Assembly (NCBI GenBank): GCA_023429135.1
Contig: JAEYWD010000052.1
Coordinates: 1-39,240, forward strand
DNA: 39,240 nucleotides
Reading direction: 5' to 3'
From: Bacteroidota bacterium
GTDB taxonomy: Bacteria > Bacteroidota > Bacteroidia > Bacteroidales > JAAUTT01
A program made the translations under genes and the position numbers. Within the stretch, counting starts at the first letter, position 1, and each line of letters opens with the position of its first letter. Positions 15,716 through 23,999 of this stretch are shown here, piece by piece. The notes beneath the pieces are model-generated. The model did not search any database and had not been told where the DNA came from. It saw only the letters and a program-made list of their open reading frames with translations.

Positions 15716-17110
15716 TTATTTCTTTTTCTTTAGAAGCTTATTCATTTTTTGCCGGTGGTTGGACGAATTCTGCATACCCGCACAACCACAGCCTCCAAAT
15801 CCCGATTCGCGGTCGCAACCGAAATTCAGATGCAGACCGAACCTTAAGTTAGCAGTATGGGTAGCAGCAAGATTGAAGAACCCAAGAACATTATCGCTTA
15901 CGGCGTAAAACTGGAGCGGATTTTTCCCTATTTTGACTCCTAGTCCAAGATTGCGAAGATCGCGGTATAAATAAGAGTAGCTTACACTTCCGGTAAATTT
16001 TTCGCTAAACTGCTTGTTAAGCGAAAGTGTGAGTCCTTTTGTTATTTTGTACCTGTTTATTTTAGCTGTACCCAAAACTCCCGCTGTTAAATCATCCCGG
16101 AGTTTATAGGTAGCTCCCAGATAAATGCGGGGACTTAGTGGCTGTATATAAGATTTTTGAGTGGCTGTTATTCCAAATTCTTCCTGGATGATGCGGGTTA
16201 AGTTTTCCATGTAGTTTTCACTATCAATAGAATCGCCTATGGGACCTTTATATGTATAAGTCCCGTTTTGTGCAAAGGAGGTGCCATTGGTTTTCCAGGA
16301 AATAATACCCAAATCGAGAATACTTCCCGAAACTGTTATTAAATCATCGACTTTTTTAATAAATCCAAGGTCAGTTGAGAAACCAATATTTTGACGGTTC
16401 ATTAATATACTTCCCACAGAAGCGTCGTTATATTCAACCGATTCGACATAACCCTGCGCGTTTCTGGTAACATTCATTGGCAGGGACGAATTAAGCTGCC
16501 AGTCGGAGGTAAAAGTCAGATCGAATGTAACCGGATCAGTAAATAAATCTACTTTCGACTTAGTCATGGTTGTGTTGAGCTTTCCGAACAATAGTTTTCC
16601 ACGGGCTCCCCACCATAATTTTGATTTCGTTTGACGGGCAATTCCAACGGCATATTCTCTCCTGTAATTAAGAAAGGTTCCCGAACGTCCCAGTTTGGCT
16701 GTCTCGCCTTCAAATTGGGAGTTACCTTTCTGAATGATAGCAAACAAATCGCCTGGATAGGTCATAAACAGATCGGCCTTTTCGTTTACTGAAAAGGTGA
16801 GAAAATTCTTTTTAACCCAAAAGCCAGCAAAGAGTAGATTAGTATGAAACTCCGAATCGAAATAGCTGACATTGCCAATGCGTTCTTTTGTAGATAGCTG
16901 ATTATAGCTGAATGCTGAGTTTCCTGCATTTAGGTGAACTGAAGACAACACAGGCAATCCGATAATTAATCTGCAATCGTTAGTCACCGCCGGATTTACA
17001 AAATTTGCCTGAGGAGTTCCCGGCATAAAAAACAATGTAGAGTTTTGCTGAGAAAACAGATTTTTACCGCCAATGATAAATAAAAGCAAAAAAGTCAGGC
17101 ATTTACCCAT
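15716..17110 (-). CDS. DUF5723-type outer-membrane-associated protein
   Basis: This 464-residue exported protein has a signal peptide (about 1-20, ending LFSQ). Beta-rich sequence with alternating aromatic and hydrophobic residues follows, for example YAVGIARQ and RFGLHLNFG, suggesting an outer-membrane beta-barrel or similar. The early motif FMPGTPQANFVNPAV resembles the start of the Bacteroidota DUF5723 family, which is my best assignment. The C terminus carries a cysteine-rich patch (CDRESGFGGCGCAG) and a lysine tail. Its ATG overlaps the stop of the lipoprotein gene by one base (TAATG), so the two are coupled and probably work together at the cell envelope. No enzymatic motif is seen. Confidence 0.75.
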   Translation of the reverse strand: MGKCLTFLLLFIIGGKNLFSQQNSTLFFMPGTPQANFVNPAVTNDCRLIIGLPVLSSVHLNAGNSAFSYNQLSTKERIGNVSYFDSEFHTNLLFAGFWVKKNFLTFSVNEKADLFMTYPGDLFAIIQKGNSQFEGETAKLGRSGTFLNYRREYAVGIARQTKSKLWWGARGKLLFGKLNTTMTKSKVDLFTDPVTFDLTFTSDWQLNSSLPMNVTRNAQGYVESVEYNDASVGSILMNRQNIGFSTDLGFIKKVDDLITVSGSILDLGIISWKTNGTSFAQNGTYTYKGPIGDSIDSENYMENLTRIIQEEFGITATQKSYIQPLSPRIYLGATYKLRDDLTAGVLGTAKINRYKITKGLTLSLNKQFSEKFTGSVSYSYLYRDLRNLGLGVKIGKNPLQFYAVSDNVLGFFNLAATHTANLRFGLHLNFGCDRESGFGGCGCAGMQNSSNHRQKMNKLLKKKK

Positions 17111-17748
17111 TAAAGTTCATTTAAGTTATATTGCAGGTATAATCGCATTGCCAGGTTTATTTTCATATCGCTTCTACTGGTAAACTTAAGTGGGGCACCA
17201 TCCTGGCGTTTAGTTTCGAGGTAAAAAACATAATGGAGGAACTTTGTACTCAGGAGATGGTTTAATCTTTCACCGTGAAACTGAGCATCTAGCACTGTTG
17301 TTGTGGTAATGTCGGGTTCCGATAAGGCATTTACTTCTCCTGCCGGTATTTTCTCCAGTCCTTTTACAAAGAAAGAATCAGTTACTTGTTTGGCTGAGTT
17401 TAATAGATAAACCTGTAGAAAAGCATTGGTGGGATAACTGTTCTGGAGCCTGATTTTGAAATCGACTCCCCGGATTATATCATTTTCAGTAATACTATCC
17501 ATTTCGAAATCTAGCTCATCATCTTTCCTGAAGTTTGTACCAATTATCCTGTAAGGTTTACCATTATAAAAAAAAGTACTGTTATTGTCGATAATGGTAG
17601 GGGCATCTATCGTCAAAGACTTTTCTCCGAGTGGTATGGAAAAAGTTTGTTTCATGTTGTCGTCAACCTCATCGGTTTTAACGCAACCAGTTATTAATAA
17701 GATAGTTGCTAGTATTGAGAGAACAGGAAAGTATCCGGGACTTTTCAT
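17110..17748 (-). CDS. Lipoprotein of unknown function
   Basis: This 212-residue protein has a lipoprotein signal: a hydrophobic stretch ending LLITGC with the lipid-attachment cysteine at residue 22, followed by VKTDE. The mature part is acidic and beta-rich. I do not recognise the family. It is the first gene of a two-gene unit with the DUF5723-like protein (one-base overlap), so an envelope role in partnership with that protein is likely. Confidence 0.8.
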   Translation of the reverse strand: MKSPGYFPVLSILATILLITGCVKTDEVDDNMKQTFSIPLGEKSLTIDAPTIIDNNSTFFYNGKPYRIIGTNFRKDDELDFEMDSITENDIIRGVDFKIRLQNSYPTNAFLQVYLLNSAKQVTDSFFVKGLEKIPAGEVNALSEPDITTTTVLDAQFHGERLNHLLSTKFLHYVFYLETKRQDGAPLKFTSRSDMKINLAMRLYLQYNLNEL

Positions 17749-17864
17749 TTGTAAAGTTTTGTTTCAACTAAATAACATCTGTACCGTCATTTTAAGAACA
17801 AGTCAGGTTCAAAACAGATCTACTTATAGTACAAACGAAAAGAGATAGTGTTTAATTATTTTGA

Positions 17865-18446
17865 CTAACCCGGTTTTTGAGTTCGTAGTTCAATAAATTG
17901 AATTAATGAGTGAATAATTTTTATATGAATTTCCTGAGCGCGATCGGCAAACTCCGACATAGGGGCCCTCAGTTCCACATCACACATTGAAGCGAGCTTT
18001 CCGCCGGTACGGCCAGTGAGAGCTACTATTCTCATCCCCTTGCTTCTGGCAGATTCGCAAGCTTTGATTACATTGGGCGAATTTCCCGAAGTACTAATGG
18101 CGAGCAAAACATCGCCTTCGTTACCGAGGCCTTCTATAAATCGCGAAAAAATAGCATCCATTCCGTAATCGTTGGCAACACAGGTAATGTGAGAAGAATC
18201 GCTAATGGCTATAGCTGGTAGGGCGGGACGGTCCCCACGGAAGCGGCCTGACAATTCTTCAGCAAAATGCATTGCGTCGCACAACGAACCGCCATTTCCG
18301 CATGAAACAATTTTTTTCCCCGATTTAATCGCATCAACCATTATGTTACCGGCTTTTTCGAAATTTACCCAGTTCGACTCATTATTAATAAATGTGTCCA
18401 GAATGCTGCGAGCCTCAATAAAATTGGCCTTTATAGTATCGATCAT
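17865..18446 (-). CDS. gmhA: Sedoheptulose-7-phosphate isomerase
   Basis: This 193-residue SIS-domain protein matches GmhA, which isomerises sedoheptulose 7-phosphate to D-glycero-D-manno-heptose 7-phosphate for heptose-containing surface glycans. Diagnostic segments are SCGNGGSLCDAMHFAEELSG (about 48-67), the SIS loop ISTSGNSPN (about 117-125) and DRAQEIHIKIIHSL near the C terminus, which carries active-site residues in this family. The length is typical. No other heptose-pathway gene is in the window. It is divergent from mutL. Confidence 0.93.
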   Translation of the reverse strand: MIDTIKANFIEARSILDTFINNESNWVNFEKAGNIMVDAIKSGKKIVSCGNGGSLCDAMHFAEELSGRFRGDRPALPAIAISDSSHITCVANDYGMDAIFSRFIEGLGNEGDVLLAISTSGNSPNVIKACESARSKGMRIVALTGRTGGKLASMCDVELRAPMSEFADRAQEIHIKIIHSLIQFIELRTQKPG

Positions 18447-18584
18447 GCGTTTAGAATTTGAACTGTAAACTTAAGGAAAAAAAGTGAGATGTCCTTGAAT
18501 TATAGCTTTGAGTGACTAAATGGTGCAGTAAAAGGGAATTGGGAATGCCTCTGCTTAGCCTCCTAAATTCTTTGTGGCAAATAT

Positions 18585-18612
18585 TTTGATCAAGGGGAAT
18601 TTAATAACTTTG
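18585..18612 (+). promoter_or_regulatory. Possible mutL promoter
   Basis: TAACTTTG (18605-18612) fits the Bacteroidota -7 consensus TAnnTTTG exactly and lies 25 bases before the mutL ATG. The nearest TTTG (18585-18588) is 16 bases upstream, shorter than the usual 19-21, so only the -7 box is well supported. Confidence 0.35.
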
Positions 18613-18637
18613 TTACTTTTAGATTTATATCTCTGTC

Positions 18638-20479
18638 ATGCCAGATGTAATACGCTTATTACCCGAAGCTGTCGCGAATCAGATCGCCGCCGGTGAGGTT
18701 ATTCAAAGACCGGCTTCGGTTGTAAAAGAACTTGTGGAAAACTCGGTTGATGCCGGCGCAACGGAAATCGGCGTTTTAATTAAGGAGGCAGGAAAAACTT
18801 CTATCCAGATTATTGATAATGGTTGTGGTATGTCGGATACCGACGCCCGTATGGCTTTTGAGCGACATGCTACTTCGAAGATAAAAGATGCCCGGGATTT
18901 ATTTTCCATTCGAAGCCTTGGTTTCAGGGGGGAGGCGCTGGCATCCATTGCCGCAATTGCCGAAATTAAGCTAAAGACAAAACGTCATGAGGACGAGTTG
19001 GGGAATATGATCGATATTTCGGCCAGCCGGATTACGGGCCAGGAACCTGTAAGCTGCAGCAGCGGGAGTAACTTCTTAATTAAAAATCTCTTTTTCAATA
19101 CACCTGCACGCCGTAAATTCCTGAAAGCTACCAATACCGAATTCCGTCATATTCTGAACGAATTCCAACGTATTGTACTAGCCCGCCCCGAACTCGAATT
19201 CAAGCTTCATCATAACGAAACTGAGATTTACAATCTGCCTCAAAGTAATTTCAGGCAGCGGATATGCAATGTTTTTGGGAAATCCATCAACTCGTTTCTT
19301 GTGCCGGTAAATGCCGATACTTCTATCGTGAAAATATCCGGTTTTGTAAGTAAACCCGATATTGCCAAAAGAACTCCCGGCGACCAGTTTATGTTTGTAA
19401 ACCGGAGGTACATCAAGCACCCCATGCTCCACCGGGCGGTGATGAAAGCATACGAAGGATTGCTTCCTGCCGATAACCTGCCCGCATATTTTATTTATTT
19501 TGAAGTTGATCCGGAGACCATTGATATCAACATTCATCCTACCAAAACGGAAGTCAAATTTGAAGATGATGTTGCCATATTCCAGATTTTGCAGGCTTCA
19601 GTAAAGGAATGCCTCGGGAAATTCAATGTTGTACCTTCTATTGATTTCGACAGTGAAGCCGGCATCAATATACCTTATCTGGGCAAGGATACGGAGATAC
19701 GTGTTCCCGAAATCAGTATCAACCCCAACTATAATCCTTTCGACAACGATAAGCCCGATTCGGTATATAATTACCGGCCTGCCAAAGACAAGGACGACTC
19801 CGACAATCTGAATAACTGGGAAAAGCTGTATGCCGGTTTTGAGCAGAAACCCTACGAGTTTGCCACACCTGTTGAAACAAGCAGCCAGACATCTTTTGGG
19901 ACGAACCATACGGATAATCCGCCTTCGAATATAATTCAGCTTAAAAACAAGTACATACTTACCCCGGTAAAATCGGGTCTGATGATTATCGACCAGAAAC
20001 GGGCTCATGAGCGCATTCTGTTTGAGCAATATATGGAAAAACTCCAGGAGAACAGGGGTATTACACAGCGCAGCCTTTTCCCGCTGGTGTTACAGATGGG
20101 ACAGGATAATTATATTCACCTGCAGGGTTTGGTTGAAGAATTGGAAGCTTTGGGGTTTATGCTCGAGTTTCACGATAATTTCGAAATCAGAGTGACGGGT
20201 ACCCCTTCGGATATGGGGTCGGTTGATGTGAAGATTTTACTCGAAGAAATAATTGCTGCAGTTTTTGACGAAGAACAAGACCTGAACAGCGACCGTCGCG
20301 AAAAAATTGCATGTAAAATGGCACAGGCAGCCGCAATCCCTTATGGGAAACCATTGTCGCCCGAAGAGTTGAAATCGATGGTAGATAAACTTTTCGCCTC
20401 GGCGTTGCCCAATTACTCGCCCACGGGGAAAACTGTGATATCAATTATCAAACTGGAAGAGCTGGATAAGTACTTTTAA
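18638..20479 (+). CDS. mutL: DNA mismatch repair protein MutL
   Basis: This 613-residue MutL has the complete GHKL ATPase N terminus: KELVENSVDAG at 30-40, DNGCGM at 60-65, and ATSKI followed by FRGEALASI. It also has the transducer domain with NRRYI and a C-terminal dimerisation domain. It couples MutS mismatch recognition to strand incision. The C-terminal endonuclease motif, DQHA(X)2E(X)4E in incising MutL proteins, reads D452-Q-K-R-A-H-E458-RILFE, with lysine at the metal-binding histidine. The later CPHGRP motif reads SPTGKT at 594-599. The protein therefore probably lacks, or has an altered, intrinsic nuclease. A linker of about 100 residues rich in Asp, Asn and Pro separates the two halves. 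Confidence 0.97.
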   Translation: MPDVIRLLPEAVANQIAAGEVIQRPASVVKELVENSVDAGATEIGVLIKEAGKTSIQIIDNGCGMSDTDARMAFERHATSKIKDARDLFSIRSLGFRGEALASIAAIAEIKLKTKRHEDELGNMIDISASRITGQEPVSCSSGSNFLIKNLFFNTPARRKFLKATNTEFRHILNEFQRIVLARPELEFKLHHNETEIYNLPQSNFRQRICNVFGKSINSFLVPVNADTSIVKISGFVSKPDIAKRTPGDQFMFVNRRYIKHPMLHRAVMKAYEGLLPADNLPAYFIYFEVDPETIDINIHPTKTEVKFEDDVAIFQILQASVKECLGKFNVVPSIDFDSEAGINIPYLGKDTEIRVPEISINPNYNPFDNDKPDSVYNYRPAKDKDDSDNLNNWEKLYAGFEQKPYEFATPVETSSQTSFGTNHTDNPPSNIIQLKNKYILTPVKSGLMIIDQKRAHERILFEQYMEKLQENRGITQRSLFPLVLQMGQDNYIHLQGLVEELEALGFMLEFHDNFEIRVTGTPSDMGSVDVKILLEEIIAAVFDEEQDLNSDRREKIACKMAQAAAIPYGKPLSPEELKSMVDKLFASALPNYSPTGKTVISIIKLEELDKYF

Positions 20480-20525
20480 AACTATTATTGAATAATATTG
20501 TTGAATTTGCAAAATATTTTTAGAA

Positions 20526-21356
20526 ATGTTTAACGCGGGAATAAACCGATTTGGAAGCAGTGCCCCGGTTGTAAGTAATTTAATTTGGATTAATGCCTTA
20601 ATGTTTCTTGCAACTTTAGTTGTTGAAAGTACCTTCAGAATTAACTTAAGAGAAAGTTTGGGGTTGTATTATCCTGAATCAGACAATTTCAAATTATATC
20701 AGGTGATTACTCACATGTTCATTCATCAGGACTTTTTTCACATATTTTTTAATATGTTGATGTTATGGATGTTTGGGAGGGCTTTAGAAAATGCATGGGG
20801 AAGTAAAAGATTTCTGATTTTCTATCTTATTACTGGTGTTGGAGCTGCGCTTTGTCATAATGTATCAACCTATTTTGAAACAATGCCAATTCGTAACTTT
20901 GTGCATGAATTTGCAATTTCTCCCACCCCTGATATGATGAAAGAGTTTGCAAATCATCTCGTCAGATCCACATCATCTCGTTCTGAACTTTTAAATTTCA
21001 TTTCTGAATTTGGTAGCCAGTTTAATGATCCGGCAATTGCCAAAAGAGCCGTTAATTTAGTCTATACAAAATACTATAGTGAGACCTTGAGTTTCTATTC
21101 CTTTGGTGCTTCGGGAGCTGTTTATGGTGTTTTATTAGGCTTTGGAATGCTGTTTCCAAATACAATTCTTATGCTTATTTTCCCACCTATTCCTATTAAA
21201 GCTAAATATATGGTGATGTTTATGGGAGGGGTTCAATTATACTTAAGTTTTAGCCAACCTGGAAGTGACATTGCGCACATAGCTCATCTTGGAGGTATGT
21301 TGTTTGGATATTTTATCATTCGTTACTGGAACAGCAAACGAACAAATTTTTACTAA
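20526..21356 (+). CDS. Rhomboid-family intramembrane serine protease (copy 1)
   Basis: This 276-residue polytopic membrane protein has the rhomboid catalytic dyad: S196 in FGASGAVYG and H254 in AHIAHLGG. The HxxxN oxyanion-hole motif is H72-IFF-N76. It would cut single-pass membrane proteins within the bilayer. Between the second helix and the GASG helix there is an unusually long insertion (about 115-188), predicted to be a soluble loop. Copy 2 lacks this loop. It begins 46 bases after mutL and is followed by a second rhomboid gene on the same strand. Confidence 0.93.
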   Translation: MFNAGINRFGSSAPVVSNLIWINALMFLATLVVESTFRINLRESLGLYYPESDNFKLYQVITHMFIHQDFFHIFFNMLMLWMFGRALENAWGSKRFLIFYLITGVGAALCHNVSTYFETMPIRNFVHEFAISPTPDMMKEFANHLVRSTSSRSELLNFISEFGSQFNDPAIAKRAVNLVYTKYYSETLSFYSFGASGAVYGVLLGFGMLFPNTILMLIFPPIPIKAKYMVMFMGGVQLYLSFSQPGSDIAHIAHLGGMLFGYFIIRYWNSKRTNFY

Positions 21357-21400
21357 TTTTATAGATGTTTAATTGATTTGAATTAAGAGACATAAAGTCT

Positions 21401-22282
21401 ATGAGCATATATAAGGAACTTAAGGATTCATACAAATACGGAAGTCCTGTAACCCGGCTTCTTTATATTAATATTATCGTGTTTATTGTTTTCGGGTTAA
21501 TACATACAATTTACTGGATTGCCGGATATAGCGAAGCATATACAACCATAGGTGATCTTTTTCGGGCCCCATCTTATTTACCCGAATTATTAACAAAGCC
21601 CTGGAGTATTATCACTTATATGTTTTACCATGAGGATTTTTTCCATATTGCTTTTAATATGTTGGGCTTATACTGGTTTGGCAGGTTGTTTCTCGAATTC
21701 TTTAGTAAACGTCAGCTTGTAGGTCTCTACCTGATTGGAGGTATATTCGGCTACCTTTTATTTGTTGCCGGATATTACTCTTTAATTCCTCTGAGAAACA
21801 ATTTTTCACCTATTCTGGGAGCATCGGCTTCGGTTTTGGCTATATTGGCCGGAGTAGCCTTCAGCCGACCAAATTACTCCATTTACATGATGTTCTTCGG
21901 TCAGGTGAAACTTAAATATCTTGCACTCATTTACATTCTGCTGGATGTAATTTCCATGGCCAAAGGTAATGCTGGCGGCCATATTGCGCATTTGGGAGGA
22001 ATGTTTGCAGGATGGATATTTGCTCTCAGGTTACAAAAAAACAGCGATATTACCATTGGAGTGAACAGAATTCTCGATTTTTTTGCAACTTTGTTCAAGC
22101 CACGCAAAAGGCTAAAAGTATCTCATCGCAAGCCTGTTAACGATTACGACTATAAAAAGGCAAAAGCCAGTGAACAAAAGGAAATCGATGCAATACTCGA
22201 TAAAATATCCCGTTCAGGTTACGACAGTCTGAACAAAGCAGAAAAGGAAATGCTTTTTAAGATGGGCCAAAACAAAAACTGA
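21401..22282 (+). CDS. Rhomboid-family intramembrane serine protease (copy 2) with C-terminal tail
   Basis: This 293-residue rhomboid has catalytic S142 in LGASASVLA and H197 in GGHIAHLGG, with an HIAFN motif at 82-86. About 75 C-terminal cytoplasmic residues follow the last helix. They are basic, then acidic, and end with IDAILDKISRSGYDSLNKAE, which resembles a small domain (DUF6576 type) often attached to Bacteroidota rhomboids. It is distinct from copy 1 in loop structure. Its stop overlaps the ATG of the next gene (TGATG), so it is coupled to the EEP-family hydrolase gene. Confidence 0.92.
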   Translation: MSIYKELKDSYKYGSPVTRLLYINIIVFIVFGLIHTIYWIAGYSEAYTTIGDLFRAPSYLPELLTKPWSIITYMFYHEDFFHIAFNMLGLYWFGRLFLEFFSKRQLVGLYLIGGIFGYLLFVAGYYSLIPLRNNFSPILGASASVLAILAGVAFSRPNYSIYMMFFGQVKLKYLALIYILLDVISMAKGNAGGHIAHLGGMFAGWIFALRLQKNSDITIGVNRILDFFATLFKPRKRLKVSHRKPVNDYDYKKAKASEQKEIDAILDKISRSGYDSLNKAEKEMLFKMGQNKN

Positions 22283-23394
22283 TGAAGAGTTTTGTAAAGA
22301 AACTGATTTTTATACTCAACATAATAGCTGCAGGTGCATTGCTGGCCAGTTATATTTCAGCTTTTGTAAATCCGGTTAAATTATGGCCTATGGCCTTCTT
22401 TGGCCTTTTTTATCCTTTCCTTTTAATATTGAATATTCTGTTTATGATTTTCTGGCTTATTTTCAGAAAATATAAATTTTTGCTCTCGCTCATCTGTATA
22501 CTTATCGGTCTGCCGTTTATAAGTCGTATCATTCAGATTGAAAATCCTTTTCGTTCAAAGGACTATTATAAACAGAAATATATCCAGGGAAACACCTCTT
22601 TTAAGCTTTTAACCTTTAACGTAAGGTTGTTCGATCTTTATAAGTGGGAAAAAGAAAGCGATGCTGTTTCGGGAATATTTCATTTTATTGAACGCGAAGA
22701 ACCCGATGTTATCTGCTTTCAGGAATTTTACACACGCGATAGCTCCAAAGTCTCCGAAGAAAGAATAAGAACCTTGCTTAAGCATAAAAACTCGCATATA
22801 TACTATTCCCTTAAAAAGAAAAAATCGAATTCGCACTTTGGCATCGCTACCTTCAGCACCTATCCTATTGTGGATGCCGGGGAAATCAAATTTCCAAAAA
22901 CTTTTAATATTTGTATTTATACCGACTTAAAAATTGGGAACGATACCATCAGGGTATACAACAGCCATCTTCAGTCGATAAAATTCCTGAAAGAAGATTA
23001 CGGGTTGCTTGATACACTGAAGTTAAAATATAACGAAAAACAAATGCTTGGCATTCAACGAATTTTTATAAGAGTTCGCGATGCTTTTAAAACCCGGTCC
23101 ATCCAAGTTAATGATATAGCAGTGCATATCAGCAAATCGCCACATCCTGTGATTATCTGCGGGGATTTCAACGATTCTCCCGTATCTTACTCTTACCAGA
23201 CTTTGCGTAATGGAATGAAAGATGCATTTATTGAATCGGGCAACGGCATAGGATATACTTACAGAGGTAAGTTCCCTTCCTATCGCATTGATTATATTCT
23301 TTATGACCCGATTTTCCGCTCATACGAGTACCAGAGCCCAAAGCTGGAACTTTCAGATCATTATCCGGTAATTTGTAAATTTATCCTTCCGTAA
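22282..23394 (+). CDS. Membrane-anchored endonuclease/exonuclease/phosphatase (EEP) family protein
   Basis: This 370-residue protein has three N-terminal membrane helices (about 8-30, 36-62 and 66-84) followed by an EEP (DNase I-like) domain. Catalytic signatures are LTFNVR with N113, ICFQEF with metal-binding E148, GDFND with D295 and N297, and SDHYP with H360. Family members hydrolyse phosphodiesters in DNA, RNA, sphingomyelin or phosphoinositides. The membrane anchor makes an extracytoplasmic lipid or nucleotide substrate possible, but the sequence does not decide. It is translationally coupled to rhomboid copy 2. Confidence 0.9.
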   Translation: MKSFVKKLIFILNIIAAGALLASYISAFVNPVKLWPMAFFGLFYPFLLILNILFMIFWLIFRKYKFLLSLICILIGLPFISRIIQIENPFRSKDYYKQKYIQGNTSFKLLTFNVRLFDLYKWEKESDAVSGIFHFIEREEPDVICFQEFYTRDSSKVSEERIRTLLKHKNSHIYYSLKKKKSNSHFGIATFSTYPIVDAGEIKFPKTFNICIYTDLKIGNDTIRVYNSHLQSIKFLKEDYGLLDTLKLKYNEKQMLGIQRIFIRVRDAFKTRSIQVNDIAVHISKSPHPVIICGDFNDSPVSYSYQTLRNGMKDAFIESGNGIGYTYRGKFPSYRIDYILYDPIFRSYEYQSPKLELSDHYPVICKFILP

Positions 23395-23576
23395 AGTGTT
23401 AATAACCTGTTCAAAATAAAATTGGTTTACATTATATTATTTCTTAAATTTCCCTTAACATTGTTCAGATTTATTTTGTTCTTATTCTATATTTCGGGTT
23501 GATTTCTCTCCCGGCTCTTTTCTTCCCGAAACTGAAATTTGTTTTAGCTGCTTATTAATTTTATTAACTCAAAGCT

Positions 23577-23945
23577 ATGCTAATGAATTCCAATATTCAG
23601 GACTCCTATGTGGAGACCAAACTAAAGTTGATTAAATTAGCCGTGGAAGCCTCGAAAAACCTCACGACCTTTGCCTTGCTCGAGGAAATTATCGATTTGC
23701 AGGGGCAATTCTGCTATTCGGAAGCCGAACTTCTGAAGTATAACAATGAGATTTTGATTTTAAAATGCCAGTTGCTCTTTAAGAAATTAACCGAGCATAC
23801 TGCTGATTTGCTGGATTATGGTATTACCGACCGTAAACTTGTGCAATTTAAAGAAACCATTGAAAATTTTGGAGTTGTTGCTTTACAGAGAGTGGCCGAA
23901 ACTGAAAATATGGTAACCGAAAAACTTATTATTCCTCAAAATTGA
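23577..23945 (+). CDS. Small helical protein of unknown function
   Basis: This 122-residue protein is predicted to be almost wholly alpha-helical. It has heptad-like leucines (for example TKLKLIKLAVEAS and LKYNNEILILKCQLLFKKL) and no signal peptide or membrane helix. I do not recognise it. A second ATG two codons in is an alternative start. It stands alone after a 182-base gap, within which I see no clear gene, and converges on the GH92 genes. Codon use looks like that of its neighbours, so it is probably a real gene. Confidence 0.65.
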   Translation: MLMNSNIQDSYVETKLKLIKLAVEASKNLTTFALLEEIIDLQGQFCYSEAELLKYNNEILILKCQLLFKKLTEHTADLLDYGITDRKLVQFKETIENFGVVALQRVAETENMVTEKLIIPQN

Positions 23946-23951
23946 AGTTCC

Positions 23952-23975
23952 AGCCTTTACCCGAAGGTAAAAGCT
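23952..23975. terminator. Hairpin between convergent genes (possible bidirectional terminator)
   Basis: TTTACC (23956-23961) and GGTAAA (23966-23971) pair around a CGAA loop, and AGC/GCT extend the stem past one C/A mismatch. It lies in the 54-base gap between a + gene and the convergent last GH92 gene. There is no strong T tract on either side. Confidence 0.4.
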
Positions 23976-23999
23976 GAAATCTGTTCAATTCATGTATTT

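Noticed and set aside
18576..18590. TGGCAAATATTTTGA upstream of mutL resembles a sigma54 -24/-12 promoter.
   Set aside because: The -12 element reads TTGA, lacking the invariant GC. mutL is a housekeeping gene, and a standard -7 box lies nearer the start.
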